52,384 nucleotides of DNA from a virus. Under the pieces are notes generated by a model. It saw only the letters and a program-made list of their open reading frames with translations, searched no databases and had not been told where the DNA came from. The translations under genes and the position numbers were made by a program. The stretch covers positions 1-52,384 of IMG/VR virus record IMGVR_UViG_3300027969_000136; one strand, given 5' to 3'. Positions within the stretch are counted from its first letter, which is position 1. The number at the start of each line of letters is the position of its first letter. Positions 31,779-41,306 of this stretch are shown in pieces.

Positions 31779-32273
31779 ATGCTTGATATTCTTTCCGGGG
31801 GCTTGCTAGGCTCCATCTTTGGCGGCATCTTCCGGATGGCACCCGAGGTGCTGAAGTTCTTTGACAAGAAGAACGAACGCCAACACGAACTAAATATGTT
31901 TGCCCGTCAATGCGAACTAGAGACACTGCGTGGTCAGCAGAAGTTGGCTGAGATTGGCGCACAGCGGGAAGCCGCTATTGACGTAGGCGTAATGGATGCG
32001 TTTAACAACGCCATCACTCAACAGGCAGAAATGGTCAAAGCCGCAGGCGGTTGGGTAGCTAGTCTGTCAGCTTCTGTGCGCCCAGTAGTAACATATTGGG
32101 TACTATTCGTTTGGTCGTTTATCCATGTATGGTTTGCATGGAACGCATGGCTTGCCGGTGCGCCTGCCGTAGAAGTATTTAAAACCATGATGACACCTGA
32201 CTTCTCAGCCCTGCTGTCTGGGACAATTAACTATTGGTTCCTTGATAGAACTCTGAAGCAGCGCGGCATATGA
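31779..32273 (+). CDS. holin, GTA_holin_3TM-like
   Basis: 164 residues. The N-terminus GGLLGSIFGGIFRMAPEVLK followed by a charged FFDKKNERQHELNMFARQCE helix is the hallmark of the three-span holin family first described from gene transfer agents. Hydrophobic spans are at about 1-20, 100-122 (VRPVVTYWVLFVWSFIHVWF) and the last 30 residues. An AAGGAG site precedes the start, and the end overlaps the lysozyme gene. Established role: membrane lesions that release the endolysin. Confidence 0.8.
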   Translation: MLDILSGGLLGSIFGGIFRMAPEVLKFFDKKNERQHELNMFARQCELETLRGQQKLAEIGAQREAAIDVGVMDAFNNAITQQAEMVKAAGGWVASLSASVRPVVTYWVLFVWSFIHVWFAWNAWLAGAPAVEVFKTMMTPDFSALLSGTINYWFLDRTLKQRGI

Positions 32274-32713
32274 ATCTAGAGTTAGCCGCTGCTCTATGCC
32301 GTCAGTTTGAGGGCTACCGCGCCAAGCCGTACCTTTGTCCGGCTGGTGTGGCTACGATTGGCTATGGTTCTACCTACTACGCAGACAAACGCAAGGTAAC
32401 TCTGGAAGATGCGCCGATGGATGAACCCACGGCACGGTCGCTTTTGATGATTGAGTTAGAACATACATACTTACCCGGTGTTTTACGTAACTGCCCCGGC
32501 CTGATTACAGACGTACGTAAGTGCAACGCCATCGTAGATTTCTGCTATAACTTGGGCACGGGACGCTTGCAAACAAGCACGTTAAAGAGGAAAATCAACG
32601 CCAATGATTGGGAAGGGGCAAAAGAACAACTGATGCTCTGGACTAAAGGTGGCGGCAAAGTACTGCCGGGCTTGTTAAAACGCCGCACGGCTGAGTGCGC
32701 CTTACTGGATTGA
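32270..32713 (+). CDS. endolysin, T4-type lysozyme (glycoside hydrolase 24)
   Basis: 147 residues. The active-site region FEGYRAKPYLCPAGVATIGY gives E14, C23 and T29 with the same 9- and 6-residue spacing as T4 lysozyme E11-D20-T26; the Asp is replaced by Cys, as in many lysozymes of this family. A central helical part and a basic C-terminal segment (LKRRTAECALLD) follow. It cleaves the N-acetylmuramic acid beta-1,4-N-acetylglucosamine bond of peptidoglycan. No signal peptide, so it depends on the upstream holin, whose gene it overlaps. Confidence 0.9.
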   Translation: MNLELAAALCRQFEGYRAKPYLCPAGVATIGYGSTYYADKRKVTLEDAPMDEPTARSLLMIELEHTYLPGVLRNCPGLITDVRKCNAIVDFCYNLGTGRLQTSTLKRKINANDWEGAKEQLMLWTKGGGKVLPGLLKRRTAECALLD

Positions 32714-32716
32714 CCG

Positions 32717-34813
32717 ATGCCATTACAAAAGATTCTGTTTAAGCCGGGCGTCAACCGGGAGAACACGCGATATACCACCGAGGGCGGTTGGTACGAGTGC
32801 GACAAAATCCGTTTCCGTCAAGGCAACCCAGAGATTATTGGCGGCTGGACACAACTTTCCGCAAACACTTTTCTTGGCGTGTGCCGTTCATTGTGGAATT
32901 GGATTGCGTTATCAGGCGCTAATTATCTAGGTGTTGGTACAAACTTAAAGTTTTACATTGAAAATGGTGGCGACTACAACGACATCACGCCTATTCGCTC
33001 CACAGTTACAATCAATGCCAATCCTTTTGTAGCTACAAACAGTTCATCGGTTATTACAGTTACTGACACCGCACATGGTGCTACTACGGGTTCTTTTGTT
33101 ACTTTTAGTGGCGCAGTAGGGCTTGGTGGAAACATCACCGCTGGCGTGTTAAATGCCGAGTACCAGATTACGGTTTTGACGGCTAATACATACACTTTTG
33201 TAGCTACTGCTACAGCTAATGCAACCGATGCTTCTGGTTCTCCCGGTGGGGGATCATCTGTTGTTGCCGCGTATCAAGTCAATGCTGGCCCTGAATATGA
33301 AGTGCCAACTACAGGTTGGGGCGCAGGGGGCTGGGGTTTAGGTACATGGGGGTATGGCCTACCCGGCACAAACTCGTTGCAATTATGGAGCCAGATGAAC
33401 TACGGGGAAGACCTTGTGTTTGGCCCCCGCGGTGGTGGTTTGTATTACTGGGATGCTGGGAGTGGCTTATCTACTCGCGGTGTTGCGCTCAATACGCTTG
33501 GCGGCACCGTTACATTTACCAACGCATCACCAACAGTTGTTACTTCCACCATCCTATATACAGAGGGCGCGGCACTACAATTTAACGCAACCACCTCTAT
33601 GCCTACCGGCGTTTCTGCCAATACAACGTATTACGTCTTTGAAGTGGATGGGTTGACATTTAAACTCTTAGATAGCGCGGGGAACGCGGTTAATGCTTCG
33701 TCTACGGGTACTGGCGTTTATGTGTCTTTGATTGTTGATGCCCCTGTTGTACAGAACACTTTGACGGTATCTGACACTTCGCGTTTTATCCTTGTGTTTG
33801 GCACAAACGACTACGGCAGTTCCTCGATTGACCCAATGCTAATCCGTTGGTCAAACCAAGACGACATCTATAACTGGACACCTGACGCTACAAACCAAGC
33901 AGGTTTTACTCGTCTGTCCCACGGCTCAGAAATCATTACAACTGTACAGACCCGCCAAGAGATTGTGGTGTTTACGGACTCAAGCGTGTACTCACTGCAG
34001 TACCTTGGCCCCCCGTACGTGTGGGCACCTCAGTTGCTTGGCGATAACATCTCTATTGCCGGCCTCAACGCGGCAGTAATTGCTTCTGGTATCGTGTATT
34101 GGATGGGCGTAGACAAGTTCTACGCCTATGATGGCCGTGTGCAGACGCTTAACTGTGACTTGCGCCGCTATGTGTTTCAAGACTTTAATCAAAACCAATC
34201 TGCCCAAGTCACTTGTGGCACCAACGAAGGCTTCAACGAGGTCTGGTGGTTTTACCCCTCAAACGGTAGTACAGTAAACGACAAGTATGTAATTTACAAC
34301 TATTTTGAAAAAGTCTGGTATTACGGCACGCTTGGACGCACAGCTTGGTTGGATTCCGGCTTGCGCTCATACCCAATTGCAGCCACATACAGCAACAACT
34401 TAGTCAACCACGAAGACGGGTTAAATGACAATCAGACCGCTATAACTGTTGCGCTTGATGCGTACATTTCCTCGTCGGAGTTTGATATCGGTGATGGTCA
34501 TAACTTTGGCTTTGTCTGGCGGGTCTTACCGGACTTGACGTTCCAAGATTCCGTTGCATCCCCTTCTGCTGCAATGCCTTCCGTGACTATGACGTTATAC
34601 GGGTTGGCTAACTCTGGCTCTGGCGTGACAAGTTCAGCGGGTGCTCCTGTTGCGCAAAGCAGTGCGTATGTGATTACCGAAGAGTTCACGGGCATGATCT
34701 TCACACGCTTGCGTGGTCGTCAGATGATCTTTAAGATTGAGTCCAACCAAATTGGTACGGCTTGGCAGCTTGGCGCCCCCCGTATAGATATTAGACCTGA
34801 CGGCAGACGCTGA
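32717..34813 (+). CDS. tail nozzle / DNA stabilisation protein (gp10-like)
   Basis: A 698-residue beta-rich protein. The N-terminus MPLQKILFKPGVNRENTRYT, GWYECDKIRFRQG and SLWNWIALSGANYLGVGTNL, then beta-propeller-like segments (MLIRWSNQDDIYNW, EIVVFTDSSVYSLQY), match the phage stabilisation/nozzle type that plugs the adaptor ring. Residues about 105-165 are an inserted TDTAHGATTGSFVTFSG module related in pattern to the paralogues at 15990-16970. The last part is a further beta domain ending RIDIRPDGRR. P22 gp10 is the nearest functional analogue; the match is inferred from layout. Confidence 0.7.
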   Translation: MPLQKILFKPGVNRENTRYTTEGGWYECDKIRFRQGNPEIIGGWTQLSANTFLGVCRSLWNWIALSGANYLGVGTNLKFYIENGGDYNDITPIRSTVTINANPFVATNSSSVITVTDTAHGATTGSFVTFSGAVGLGGNITAGVLNAEYQITVLTANTYTFVATATANATDASGSPGGGSSVVAAYQVNAGPEYEVPTTGWGAGGWGLGTWGYGLPGTNSLQLWSQMNYGEDLVFGPRGGGLYYWDAGSGLSTRGVALNTLGGTVTFTNASPTVVTSTILYTEGAALQFNATTSMPTGVSANTTYYVFEVDGLTFKLLDSAGNAVNASSTGTGVYVSLIVDAPVVQNTLTVSDTSRFILVFGTNDYGSSSIDPMLIRWSNQDDIYNWTPDATNQAGFTRLSHGSEIITTVQTRQEIVVFTDSSVYSLQYLGPPYVWAPQLLGDNISIAGLNAAVIASGIVYWMGVDKFYAYDGRVQTLNCDLRRYVFQDFNQNQSAQVTCGTNEGFNEVWWFYPSNGSTVNDKYVIYNYFEKVWYYGTLGRTAWLDSGLRSYPIAATYSNNLVNHEDGLNDNQTAITVALDAYISSSEFDIGDGHNFGFVWRVLPDLTFQDSVASPSAAMPSVTMTLYGLANSGSGVTSSAGAPVAQSSAYVITEEFTGMIFTRLRGRQMIFKIESNQIGTAWQLGAPRIDIRPDGRR

Positions 34814-35085
34814 TGGCTGAACTTAACGCAACCCCACCAAACCTACCACTGGCTCCATTGGAATACGAGCGCCGGTATCAGGATCAGTTGAACAACATTT
34901 TGCGTTTGTTTTTCCGTCAAATCTCTAACCCCGGTAATATGGGTGGAGCCACACTGAACCTTGATCTTGCAACACTGCCAACCGAAGCTGATTTTGCTAA
35001 CTTACGGTTGGGTGATGTGTACCGAGACACACAAGACGGTGTACAAGCTGGTAGCCAAATGCTTCGCATAAAGACATCAACATGA
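34813..35085 (+). CDS. 90-residue hypothetical virion-region protein
   Basis: Starts MAELNATPPNLPLAPLEYER, then a helix (RRYQDQLNNILRLFFRQI) and a short beta end with LRLGDVYRDTQDG. It overlaps the nozzle stop by one base (TGATGG). Similar small proteins follow nozzle genes in related environmental phages; role unknown. Its TGA is part of the TGATATTATC motif discussed among the findings. Confidence 0.65.
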   Translation: MAELNATPPNLPLAPLEYERRYQDQLNNILRLFFRQISNPGNMGGATLNLDLATLPTEADFANLRLGDVYRDTQDGVQAGSQMLRIKTST

Positions 35086-35119
35086 TATTATCCAGCAACC
35101 CCCATTTTGAGAGGCAAAA

Positions 35120-38100
35120 ATGAGCCTGCATAAGTTTGCCGAACAGGTAGCCGCACACGGTCGCGGTGACGACTCTTTACTTGTACACATGACGCCGGAC
35201 GAAGTCCAGCGCCTACAAGCTTTTGCCGAAGCTAACGGCACGACAATGACCATCAATCCGCATACGGGTTTACCCGAAGCGGGCTTCCTTTCCGACTTGT
35301 TTAAAGCTGTAGCCCCTATCGCTCTTGGCGCGTTCTTAGGCCCCGGTGCTTTTGGTATTGCAGGTTTGGGGATGAGCGCTGGTATGGCTGGCGCGGCTGT
35401 GGGTGGGTTGACTACTTTGGCTACCGGCAGTTTGTCTCGTGGACTCATGGCCGGATTGGGTGCGTATGGTGGAGCAGGGCTGGGGGCTGGGCTTGAAAGT
35501 GCTGGCACTAGCGCGCTTGCGGCTGACGCTACTGGCGTGGCTTCTGGTCAAATGATGTCTGACACTTTGGCCGAGCGTGGGATATTTCCTACGTTAGAAG
35601 GCGGTGCGGTAAATCCTGAATATATTACTGAAGCAAATAAAGCCGTGTCAAACGCGGTATCGCAAGGCACAAACGCGTCCACAGCGGCGAAAATGTCTGC
35701 TGGATTTGGTTCTGTTGCAAACGACCCATTGAGTTTTGCCAAAGATAATTTTAAATATTTGGGTGCTGCTGCCGCACCAATTATGGCTGGCGCTATGGTT
35801 CCTACAACCACCAAGATGCCAGACATTCAAAGCAACGACACCATCAACCAATTCATTTACGGCCCGACAGGTTATCGCCGTTTGAACCCTGTGCCTGCTG
35901 CCAACTATGGCACTCCCGCATATAAGCCTTTTAATGAAGGCGGCATCGTGGCGCTGAATAGTGGCGGTGTGCCTCGCTATGGCGGCGCTGGTACTAGCTT
36001 AATTAAAGAAGCCGATCTCAACAACATCTACGCTAATCTTGGTGGCCCAAAAGTTTTTGACACGATTGCCACAAACTATTTAAATGCTGGAGGTGACGAA
36101 GCTGGACTGGCTTCTATCATGTCTAAATACGCAACAGCCCCCGCTGCGGCGCCTGTTGCCGTTGCCCCTGTTGTCGCGGCTCCTGCTGTTACTACCGCGG
36201 CTCCTGTTGCTGCCGCAGCTACGTTGACACCCCAACAGCAAGCGGCCATGAACTTGATGCTCCAGTCATCCATAGGTAGCGTTGATACGTCCGCATTTGA
36301 CGCTTTGGGCGGTTCTGCTGCGGTTAGGAAGCTGGCCGAATCTGCTGGATATACGGGCGATGCAACACAGTTGTACGACTATGCAGCAAAAACTCCCGGC
36401 GCTGTTGATTGGAAGTCAAAGGCGGGCGAACAGTTGGCTTCAAGTTACGTTGCGGCCCGTGATGCAAAAGCATTTACTGATAAATTTAAAACTCCTGCAG
36501 ATCAAGCACTGGAGTTGATGTATCGAGCCACTACTGTTGGAGGCCCCACTGCCGCATTTGACTCTTTAGGTGGTTATGCAGCAGGAAGAAAATTAGCAGA
36601 ATCTGCAGGCTTTGATGCTACTCCTGAGTGGCAAGCAGAGTACGAAAAGAAAATGGGGTATCCCGTTGTCTCACGTTTGAGCACTGCGGCAACAATAGCC
36701 GCTGATAAAGCTGCATCTGATAAAGCAGGCATAACAACGCTTCTCCCTAAAGATATTGGCGCTGATACACGCCTCGACTACACAGGCGACGGCACGGCCA
36801 CAGTCAAACCTGTAGCCGTCACATCAACCGGCACATACAATAAAGTGGCGGGTAACACGTACGTTCCCCCTGCTATTGGCACAGCCGTTGGTCAAGGTAC
36901 ATACCAAGGCCAAGGCACGATGGCGTCGTCTGGCACACAAGGCCCGATCGTTGACTTCAAAGGTAAGTCTGCATTTACCACAGACCCTATAACTCTAGCT
37001 AAACAGCAAATTGCAGATAAAGCCGCTGCTAAAACAGCCGCAGATGCAACCAAGCTTGATTTGTATCGCCAATTTGGTATTCAAAACCCAACAGCTACTG
37101 AATTGGATCACGTCAACTTTATTGACAAAATTGGTTTGGCCCCAGAGACAGCGGCGCAGCTTCTCAATATCAGCCCAGATCAAGCCAAAGACAAGTATTA
37201 CAACGCCAAGTTCAACCAACAGACTGGCGACTCGATGGCGGCGTACAAATACCTCATGGGCCAAGGCGCATACCCAACCAAGTCCGGTGTGGGTGAGATT
37301 GCCCGTCCGTATGCGGAAGCCACGCTTGGCATGCCTGCCAGCACCAACAGACAGTACACATACGATCAAGCCACGGGCAAGTACGTTCGCAATCCTGACT
37401 ATGTAGCCGAGTACAAAGACCCAACTGGCGGCACTAACTATTTGATGTCGCCAAAAGAAATCTTTAATTACTTCAAGACCAACGCCAACCAAGACGACGC
37501 AGTTACGTACGCATGGGCGCTTGCAAACAACTTGACGCCAAAAGAAATCTCTGAAGCTACGGGTGTTCCAATTTCTCAAATAGCACCGAAATGGCGTGCG
37601 GCGGCGTCTAAATCTGCGGCAGATAAAGCGGCAACCGAAGTTAAAAATGAAGACGGCACTATTAACAAGGAAGCTACTGACCAGAAAATTGCGGAAAAAG
37701 CCGCTGCCGATAAAGCCGCCGCTGATGTTGCTGCCGATAAAGCTGTCAAAGATAGCTGGGATGAAGCCGCTTATCTAGCCGCAAACCCTGACGTTGCTGC
37801 AGAGTTAGCTTCAGGTAAATCGGTGTCTGGAAAACCTGTTAAATTTACATCTGGGTACGAACACTACACTATGTATGGCAAAGATAGTGGAAGACAAGCC
37901 ACTACCAAAAAAGCCGCTGGTGGAGACATTAGGGGGTACGCCATGGGTGGCTACGCCGTAGGCGGTGGCCTTGGCTCTTTGGGTTCTTACTCTGATGGTG
38001 GCCGTTTGCTCAAAGGCCCCGGTGATGGTGTGTCCGACAGCATTCCTGCAACGATTGGTGCTAAGGGTCAACCTGCACGCCTTGCCGATGGCGAGTTTGT

Positions 38101-38263
38101 AGTGCCTGCTCGGATTGTGTCTGAACTGGGTAATGGCTCAACCGATGCCGGAGCCAAGAAACTCTACGCCATGATGGATCGTGTGCAACGTGCACGCGGC
38201 AAGACCACAGGCAAAAACAAAGTAGCGGCCAACAGCCGTGCTGACAAATACCTTCCCGCGTAA
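35120..38263 (+). CDS. large internal virion / DNA ejection protein, 1047 residues
   Basis: Regions, residues approximate. 1-55: HMTPDEVQRLQAFAEANGT and INPHTGLPEAGFL, an N-terminal motif set I associate with phage internal proteins. 60-135: Gly/Ala-rich, weakly hydrophobic, perhaps membrane-active. 340-370: Ala/Pro/Val linker. 390-415 and 475-500: a duplicated segment (FDALGGSAAVRKLAESAG and FDSLGGYAAGRKLAESAG). 850-880: Lys/Ala coiled coil. 880-925: WDEAAYLAANPDVAAEL to HYTMYGKDSGR, a motif also found in large secreted bacterial proteins. 960-1040: LLKGPGDGVSDSIPATIG to GEFVVPARIVSELG, a C-terminal module shared by many phage virion proteins. Likely expelled with DNA, as inference. Confidence 0.7.
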   Translation: MSLHKFAEQVAAHGRGDDSLLVHMTPDEVQRLQAFAEANGTTMTINPHTGLPEAGFLSDLFKAVAPIALGAFLGPGAFGIAGLGMSAGMAGAAVGGLTTLATGSLSRGLMAGLGAYGGAGLGAGLESAGTSALAADATGVASGQMMSDTLAERGIFPTLEGGAVNPEYITEANKAVSNAVSQGTNASTAAKMSAGFGSVANDPLSFAKDNFKYLGAAAAPIMAGAMVPTTTKMPDIQSNDTINQFIYGPTGYRRLNPVPAANYGTPAYKPFNEGGIVALNSGGVPRYGGAGTSLIKEADLNNIYANLGGPKVFDTIATNYLNAGGDEAGLASIMSKYATAPAAAPVAVAPVVAAPAVTTAAPVAAAATLTPQQQAAMNLMLQSSIGSVDTSAFDALGGSAAVRKLAESAGYTGDATQLYDYAAKTPGAVDWKSKAGEQLASSYVAARDAKAFTDKFKTPADQALELMYRATTVGGPTAAFDSLGGYAAGRKLAESAGFDATPEWQAEYEKKMGYPVVSRLSTAATIAADKAASDKAGITTLLPKDIGADTRLDYTGDGTATVKPVAVTSTGTYNKVAGNTYVPPAIGTAVGQGTYQGQGTMASSGTQGPIVDFKGKSAFTTDPITLAKQQIADKAAAKTAADATKLDLYRQFGIQNPTATELDHVNFIDKIGLAPETAAQLLNISPDQAKDKYYNAKFNQQTGDSMAAYKYLMGQGAYPTKSGVGEIARPYAEATLGMPASTNRQYTYDQATGKYVRNPDYVAEYKDPTGGTNYLMSPKEIFNYFKTNANQDDAVTYAWALANNLTPKEISEATGVPISQIAPKWRAAASKSAADKAATEVKNEDGTINKEATDQKIAEKAAADKAAADVAADKAVKDSWDEAAYLAANPDVAAELASGKSVSGKPVKFTSGYEHYTMYGKDSGRQATTKKAAGGDIRGYAMGGYAVGGGLGSLGSYSDGGRLLKGPGDGVSDSIPATIGAKGQPARLADGEFVVPARIVSELGNGSTDAGAKKLYAMMDRVQRARGKTTGKNKVAANSRADKYLPA

Positions 38264-38272
38264 GGATAGATC

Positions 38273-39514
38273 ATGGCCGACATAATCCCAACACAACAAA
38301 ACATATCGCAGACCTCCCTTCCTGACTACGCCAAGCCGTACGTTCAGGATTTGTTAGGTCAAGCCGCAGCGGTTACCGACATTAACACCAACCCCTACAT
38401 GCAGTACATGGGGGATAAAGTTGCGCAGTTCACGCCTTTGCAACAGCAAGCCTTTAGGGGTGCGCAGAACATGCAGGTGGCTCCTCAAATTCAGCAAGCT
38501 TCTGATATGACTGGGCTGGCTTCACAAGCCGCCATGAACTACGGCAACTACGATCCTGCTAAATTTTCTGCGTACGCTGTCAACAACCCTGATCTGCAGT
38601 ACTACCAGATGGGTGACGCGGAACGCGTGGGCACTCAGTCCTTTACGCGCCCCGGCATGGCCGAAGCCTACATGTCACCGTACATGTCCAATGTGGTTCA
38701 GCGTCAACAACAAGACGCGGCTCGTCAAGCGGCTATTGCAGGACAGACTCAACAAGCCCAAGCAGCCCGTAGCGGTGCGTTTGGTGGCAGTGGTGACTAC
38801 CTCATGCGCGGTCAGATGCGTAACAATCTGGCTCGTCAGCAAGGCGACATCTTTGCGCAAGGTCAGCAAGCCGCATACAGCCAAGGCCAACAGCAATTTA
38901 ATGCTGAGCAAGCCGCACGCTTACAGGCTCAACTGGCTAATCAACAAGCTGGTATCACCACGGGCGGCCAAAACTTACAAGCCAAACTAGGTGTACAACA
39001 ATTAGGCGCTGGGCAGAACATGCAAGCCCAATTAGCCAACCAACAGCAAAACATGACAGCGCAGCAGCTTGCCGAGCAGTCACGCCAATACGGTGCAGGT
39101 CTGGGACTTCAAGGTCTGCAGACAGCGCTGACAGGTGCAGGTCAACTGAGTAACTTGGGCAACACGTCCTATAACCAGATGATGGGCATCAACCAACTGC
39201 AAGGTCAGTATGGCGGTATGCAACAGCAACAGACGCAAAACATCCTGAATCAGCAGATGCAGGACTTCCAGAACTACCAGAACTACCCATACAAACAGTT
39301 GGGCTTCATGTCTGACATGCTCCGTGGTTTGCCTCTGACTCAGCAATCCAATACGATATATCAAGCAGCGCCTTCTATGGTGTCTCAAGTAGCGGGTTTA
39401 GGCACAGCGGCATTGGGTGCAAGTAAACTGTTTGGTGCGGCTGGGGGATCTACCGACGACTTGGAACGCCGCCCTGCTGGTCTGGCAGAATTAGCTATCC
39501 ATAACATGGGCTGA
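38273..39514 (+). CDS. glutamine-rich internal virion protein, 413 residues
   Basis: A Gln/Ala/Gly/Asn-rich helical protein starting MADIIPTQQNISQTSLPDYA. Long stretches resemble coiled coil of low complexity (GQQAAYSQGQQQFNAEQAAR, QAQLANQQQNMTAQQLAEQS), and Gly/Ala segments sit near the C-terminus (GLGTAALGASKLFG). It sits between two other internal proteins and has an AAGGA site. The composition is that of podovirus core/ejection proteins that span the envelope during infection. No enzyme motif. Confidence 0.7.
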   Translation: MADIIPTQQNISQTSLPDYAKPYVQDLLGQAAAVTDINTNPYMQYMGDKVAQFTPLQQQAFRGAQNMQVAPQIQQASDMTGLASQAAMNYGNYDPAKFSAYAVNNPDLQYYQMGDAERVGTQSFTRPGMAEAYMSPYMSNVVQRQQQDAARQAAIAGQTQQAQAARSGAFGGSGDYLMRGQMRNNLARQQGDIFAQGQQAAYSQGQQQFNAEQAARLQAQLANQQAGITTGGQNLQAKLGVQQLGAGQNMQAQLANQQQNMTAQQLAEQSRQYGAGLGLQGLQTALTGAGQLSNLGNTSYNQMMGINQLQGQYGGMQQQQTQNILNQQMQDFQNYQNYPYKQLGFMSDMLRGLPLTQQSNTIYQAAPSMVSQVAGLGTAALGASKLFGAAGGSTDDLERRPAGLAELAIHNMG

Positions 39515-39519
39515 AGAAC

Positions 39520-41232
39520 ATGGCATTACCAAACTCCGAAAAGATCACATCGCAAATTGCGATACTGCCCGATGCTGCGCTGAAGCAGATGGCCATGATG
39601 CACAAGAACGACCCGTACGTTCTCCCCTTGATTATTTCCGAAGATGGCCGTCGCAAACAGATGCGCCAAGCTGCGCAAGCTCAGATGGCAGGTCAGCCCC
39701 AACCCCGTGTAGCAGATGCTGCCGTGGCACAGATGGGTCAACTTCCCGAAGATCAAGGCATTGGTCAGCTTCCTGCCCCCAATATGCAGCACATGGCTGA
39801 CGGCGGTATTGCGGGCTACGGAGACGATGCCAACGAAGGCTACGGCATGGGTGGTATGTTTGACTTTGCTCAACGTAGCGAGCCTGTATTGCGTATGTCT
39901 GGCGGCGGTGCGGTACAACACTACGCCGGCAAAGGCGAGCAGCTTGTTCGCACAACCGACGGCGGTAAGACTTGGTTCTTAGACGTTCCTTCAGCTTCTC
40001 GTGGCAAACCTTCTGCGGCGGCGTCTTTGGCCAATCAAAAGTTTTCTAGTAGACAAGAGGCTATTGCTGCTTTTGACGCGCTTGAAAATACAGGCACTGT
40101 CGAGCCTCAACCGGTATGGGGTATGGGCATGCCTATGAACGTGGGTATGCCTGCCGGAACTGATGTTTCTACGCTTAAACAACCTGCTTATGTACCCCCC
40201 GTTGCGGCTCCCGGTGCGCAGCCTAGTAGCAACAAACCGCCTGCTCCTCCTGTTGAAAAACAAGGGCTAGCTACGCTTGCACCTTCAAAAGCAATGACAG
40301 TCGAAGAAGCCAAAGCACAAGCCGGTGAGTTTGTTGATTTTGAAGACGCTCGTACTGCTTTGAGGAAAGCCGAAACAGATCAAGAATCCCAAGGCGCACG
40401 CATGCGCACTATGTTGGCTGACAACTTGCCCAAGACTCCCGCACTGCAAGGGCTGGAAAAACTACTGGACAAACAAGATGCTGAGACGGGTGGCGAAAAA
40501 GACAAAGCTGCTGGCTTGGCGCTGTTGTCTGCTGGCTTGGCCATTGCTGGCGGCTCTTCACGTTTTGCCTTGCAGAACTTGAAAGAAGCCATCCCTGCGG
40601 TCACTCAATACGGCGAAGCGCTCAAAGACATCAAGAAGATGGAGCGTGAAAACATGAAAATGCGTGGTGAAATTGAGCAAGCCCGCCGTGCCGAAGGCCG
40701 TGATGACACTAAGCTTAAGCTTCAGTTGGAAGAAAAGATTGGTGAACGTCAAGACAAGATTAACGAGTTGGGTATTGGCCTTACTTCCAAGATTGCAGGC
40801 ACAACCGCAGACGTGTCTTCTAAACTGTGGACGACGGCATACGAAGCAAACAACCGCAAAGACATAGCCCTCTTCGAAGCACAAAACCGCAAAGATGTGG
40901 CCGGCATTACTGCGGCTGCACACGCTAATGCAGAACTTAACAAGTACACCCAGTTAGGTTTAGCGGCGCCTGATAGCGCTTTGCGCAAAGGTTTTAGTTT
41001 GTACCAGCAGGATCGCCAACAAGCAGGTGTTCTTGCAAACTACGAAAAAATGGCTGGCGATCAGACCATGACCACAGGCGGCAAGTACGCAACCAAAGGC
41101 GAAGAGTTTCGAGCCAAGTACCCAACACCGGAAATATATGCTGCCGCTATAGCTTCGCTAAGTGGGGCAGGCGGTCAAGGACAGATTTACTCTGACACCA
41201 ATGTAAATCCAAACGCTGTACGTTCGCGGTAA
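39520..41232 (+). CDS. internal virion protein, 570 residues
   Basis: Starts MALPNSEKITSQIAILPDAA. It has a Gln/Met-rich N-terminal helix, then a Gly-rich segment (MADGGIAGYGDDANEGYGMG), a Pro-rich linker (VPPVAAPGAQPSSNKPPAPP) and a long charged coiled coil (about residues 340-480: YGEALKDIKKMERENMKM, KLKLQLEEKIGERQDKI). The GGIAGYG kind of motif also occurs at the end of the 1047-residue protein, which suggests they assemble together. No catalytic residues are recognised. Probably part of the ejectosome. Confidence 0.65.
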   Translation: MALPNSEKITSQIAILPDAALKQMAMMHKNDPYVLPLIISEDGRRKQMRQAAQAQMAGQPQPRVADAAVAQMGQLPEDQGIGQLPAPNMQHMADGGIAGYGDDANEGYGMGGMFDFAQRSEPVLRMSGGGAVQHYAGKGEQLVRTTDGGKTWFLDVPSASRGKPSAAASLANQKFSSRQEAIAAFDALENTGTVEPQPVWGMGMPMNVGMPAGTDVSTLKQPAYVPPVAAPGAQPSSNKPPAPPVEKQGLATLAPSKAMTVEEAKAQAGEFVDFEDARTALRKAETDQESQGARMRTMLADNLPKTPALQGLEKLLDKQDAETGGEKDKAAGLALLSAGLAIAGGSSRFALQNLKEAIPAVTQYGEALKDIKKMERENMKMRGEIEQARRAEGRDDTKLKLQLEEKIGERQDKINELGIGLTSKIAGTTADVSSKLWTTAYEANNRKDIALFEAQNRKDVAGITAAAHANAELNKYTQLGLAAPDSALRKGFSLYQQDRQQAGVLANYEKMAGDQTMTTGGKYATKGEEFRAKYPTPEIYAAAIASLSGAGGQGQIYSDTNVNPNAVRSR

Positions 41233-41306
41233 ATCGCGCCATAATAGCGACACGCGCTTCTTGAACTCCGGCATCGCGTGGCCGGAAGACAATTCGATTG
41301 ATAGCA

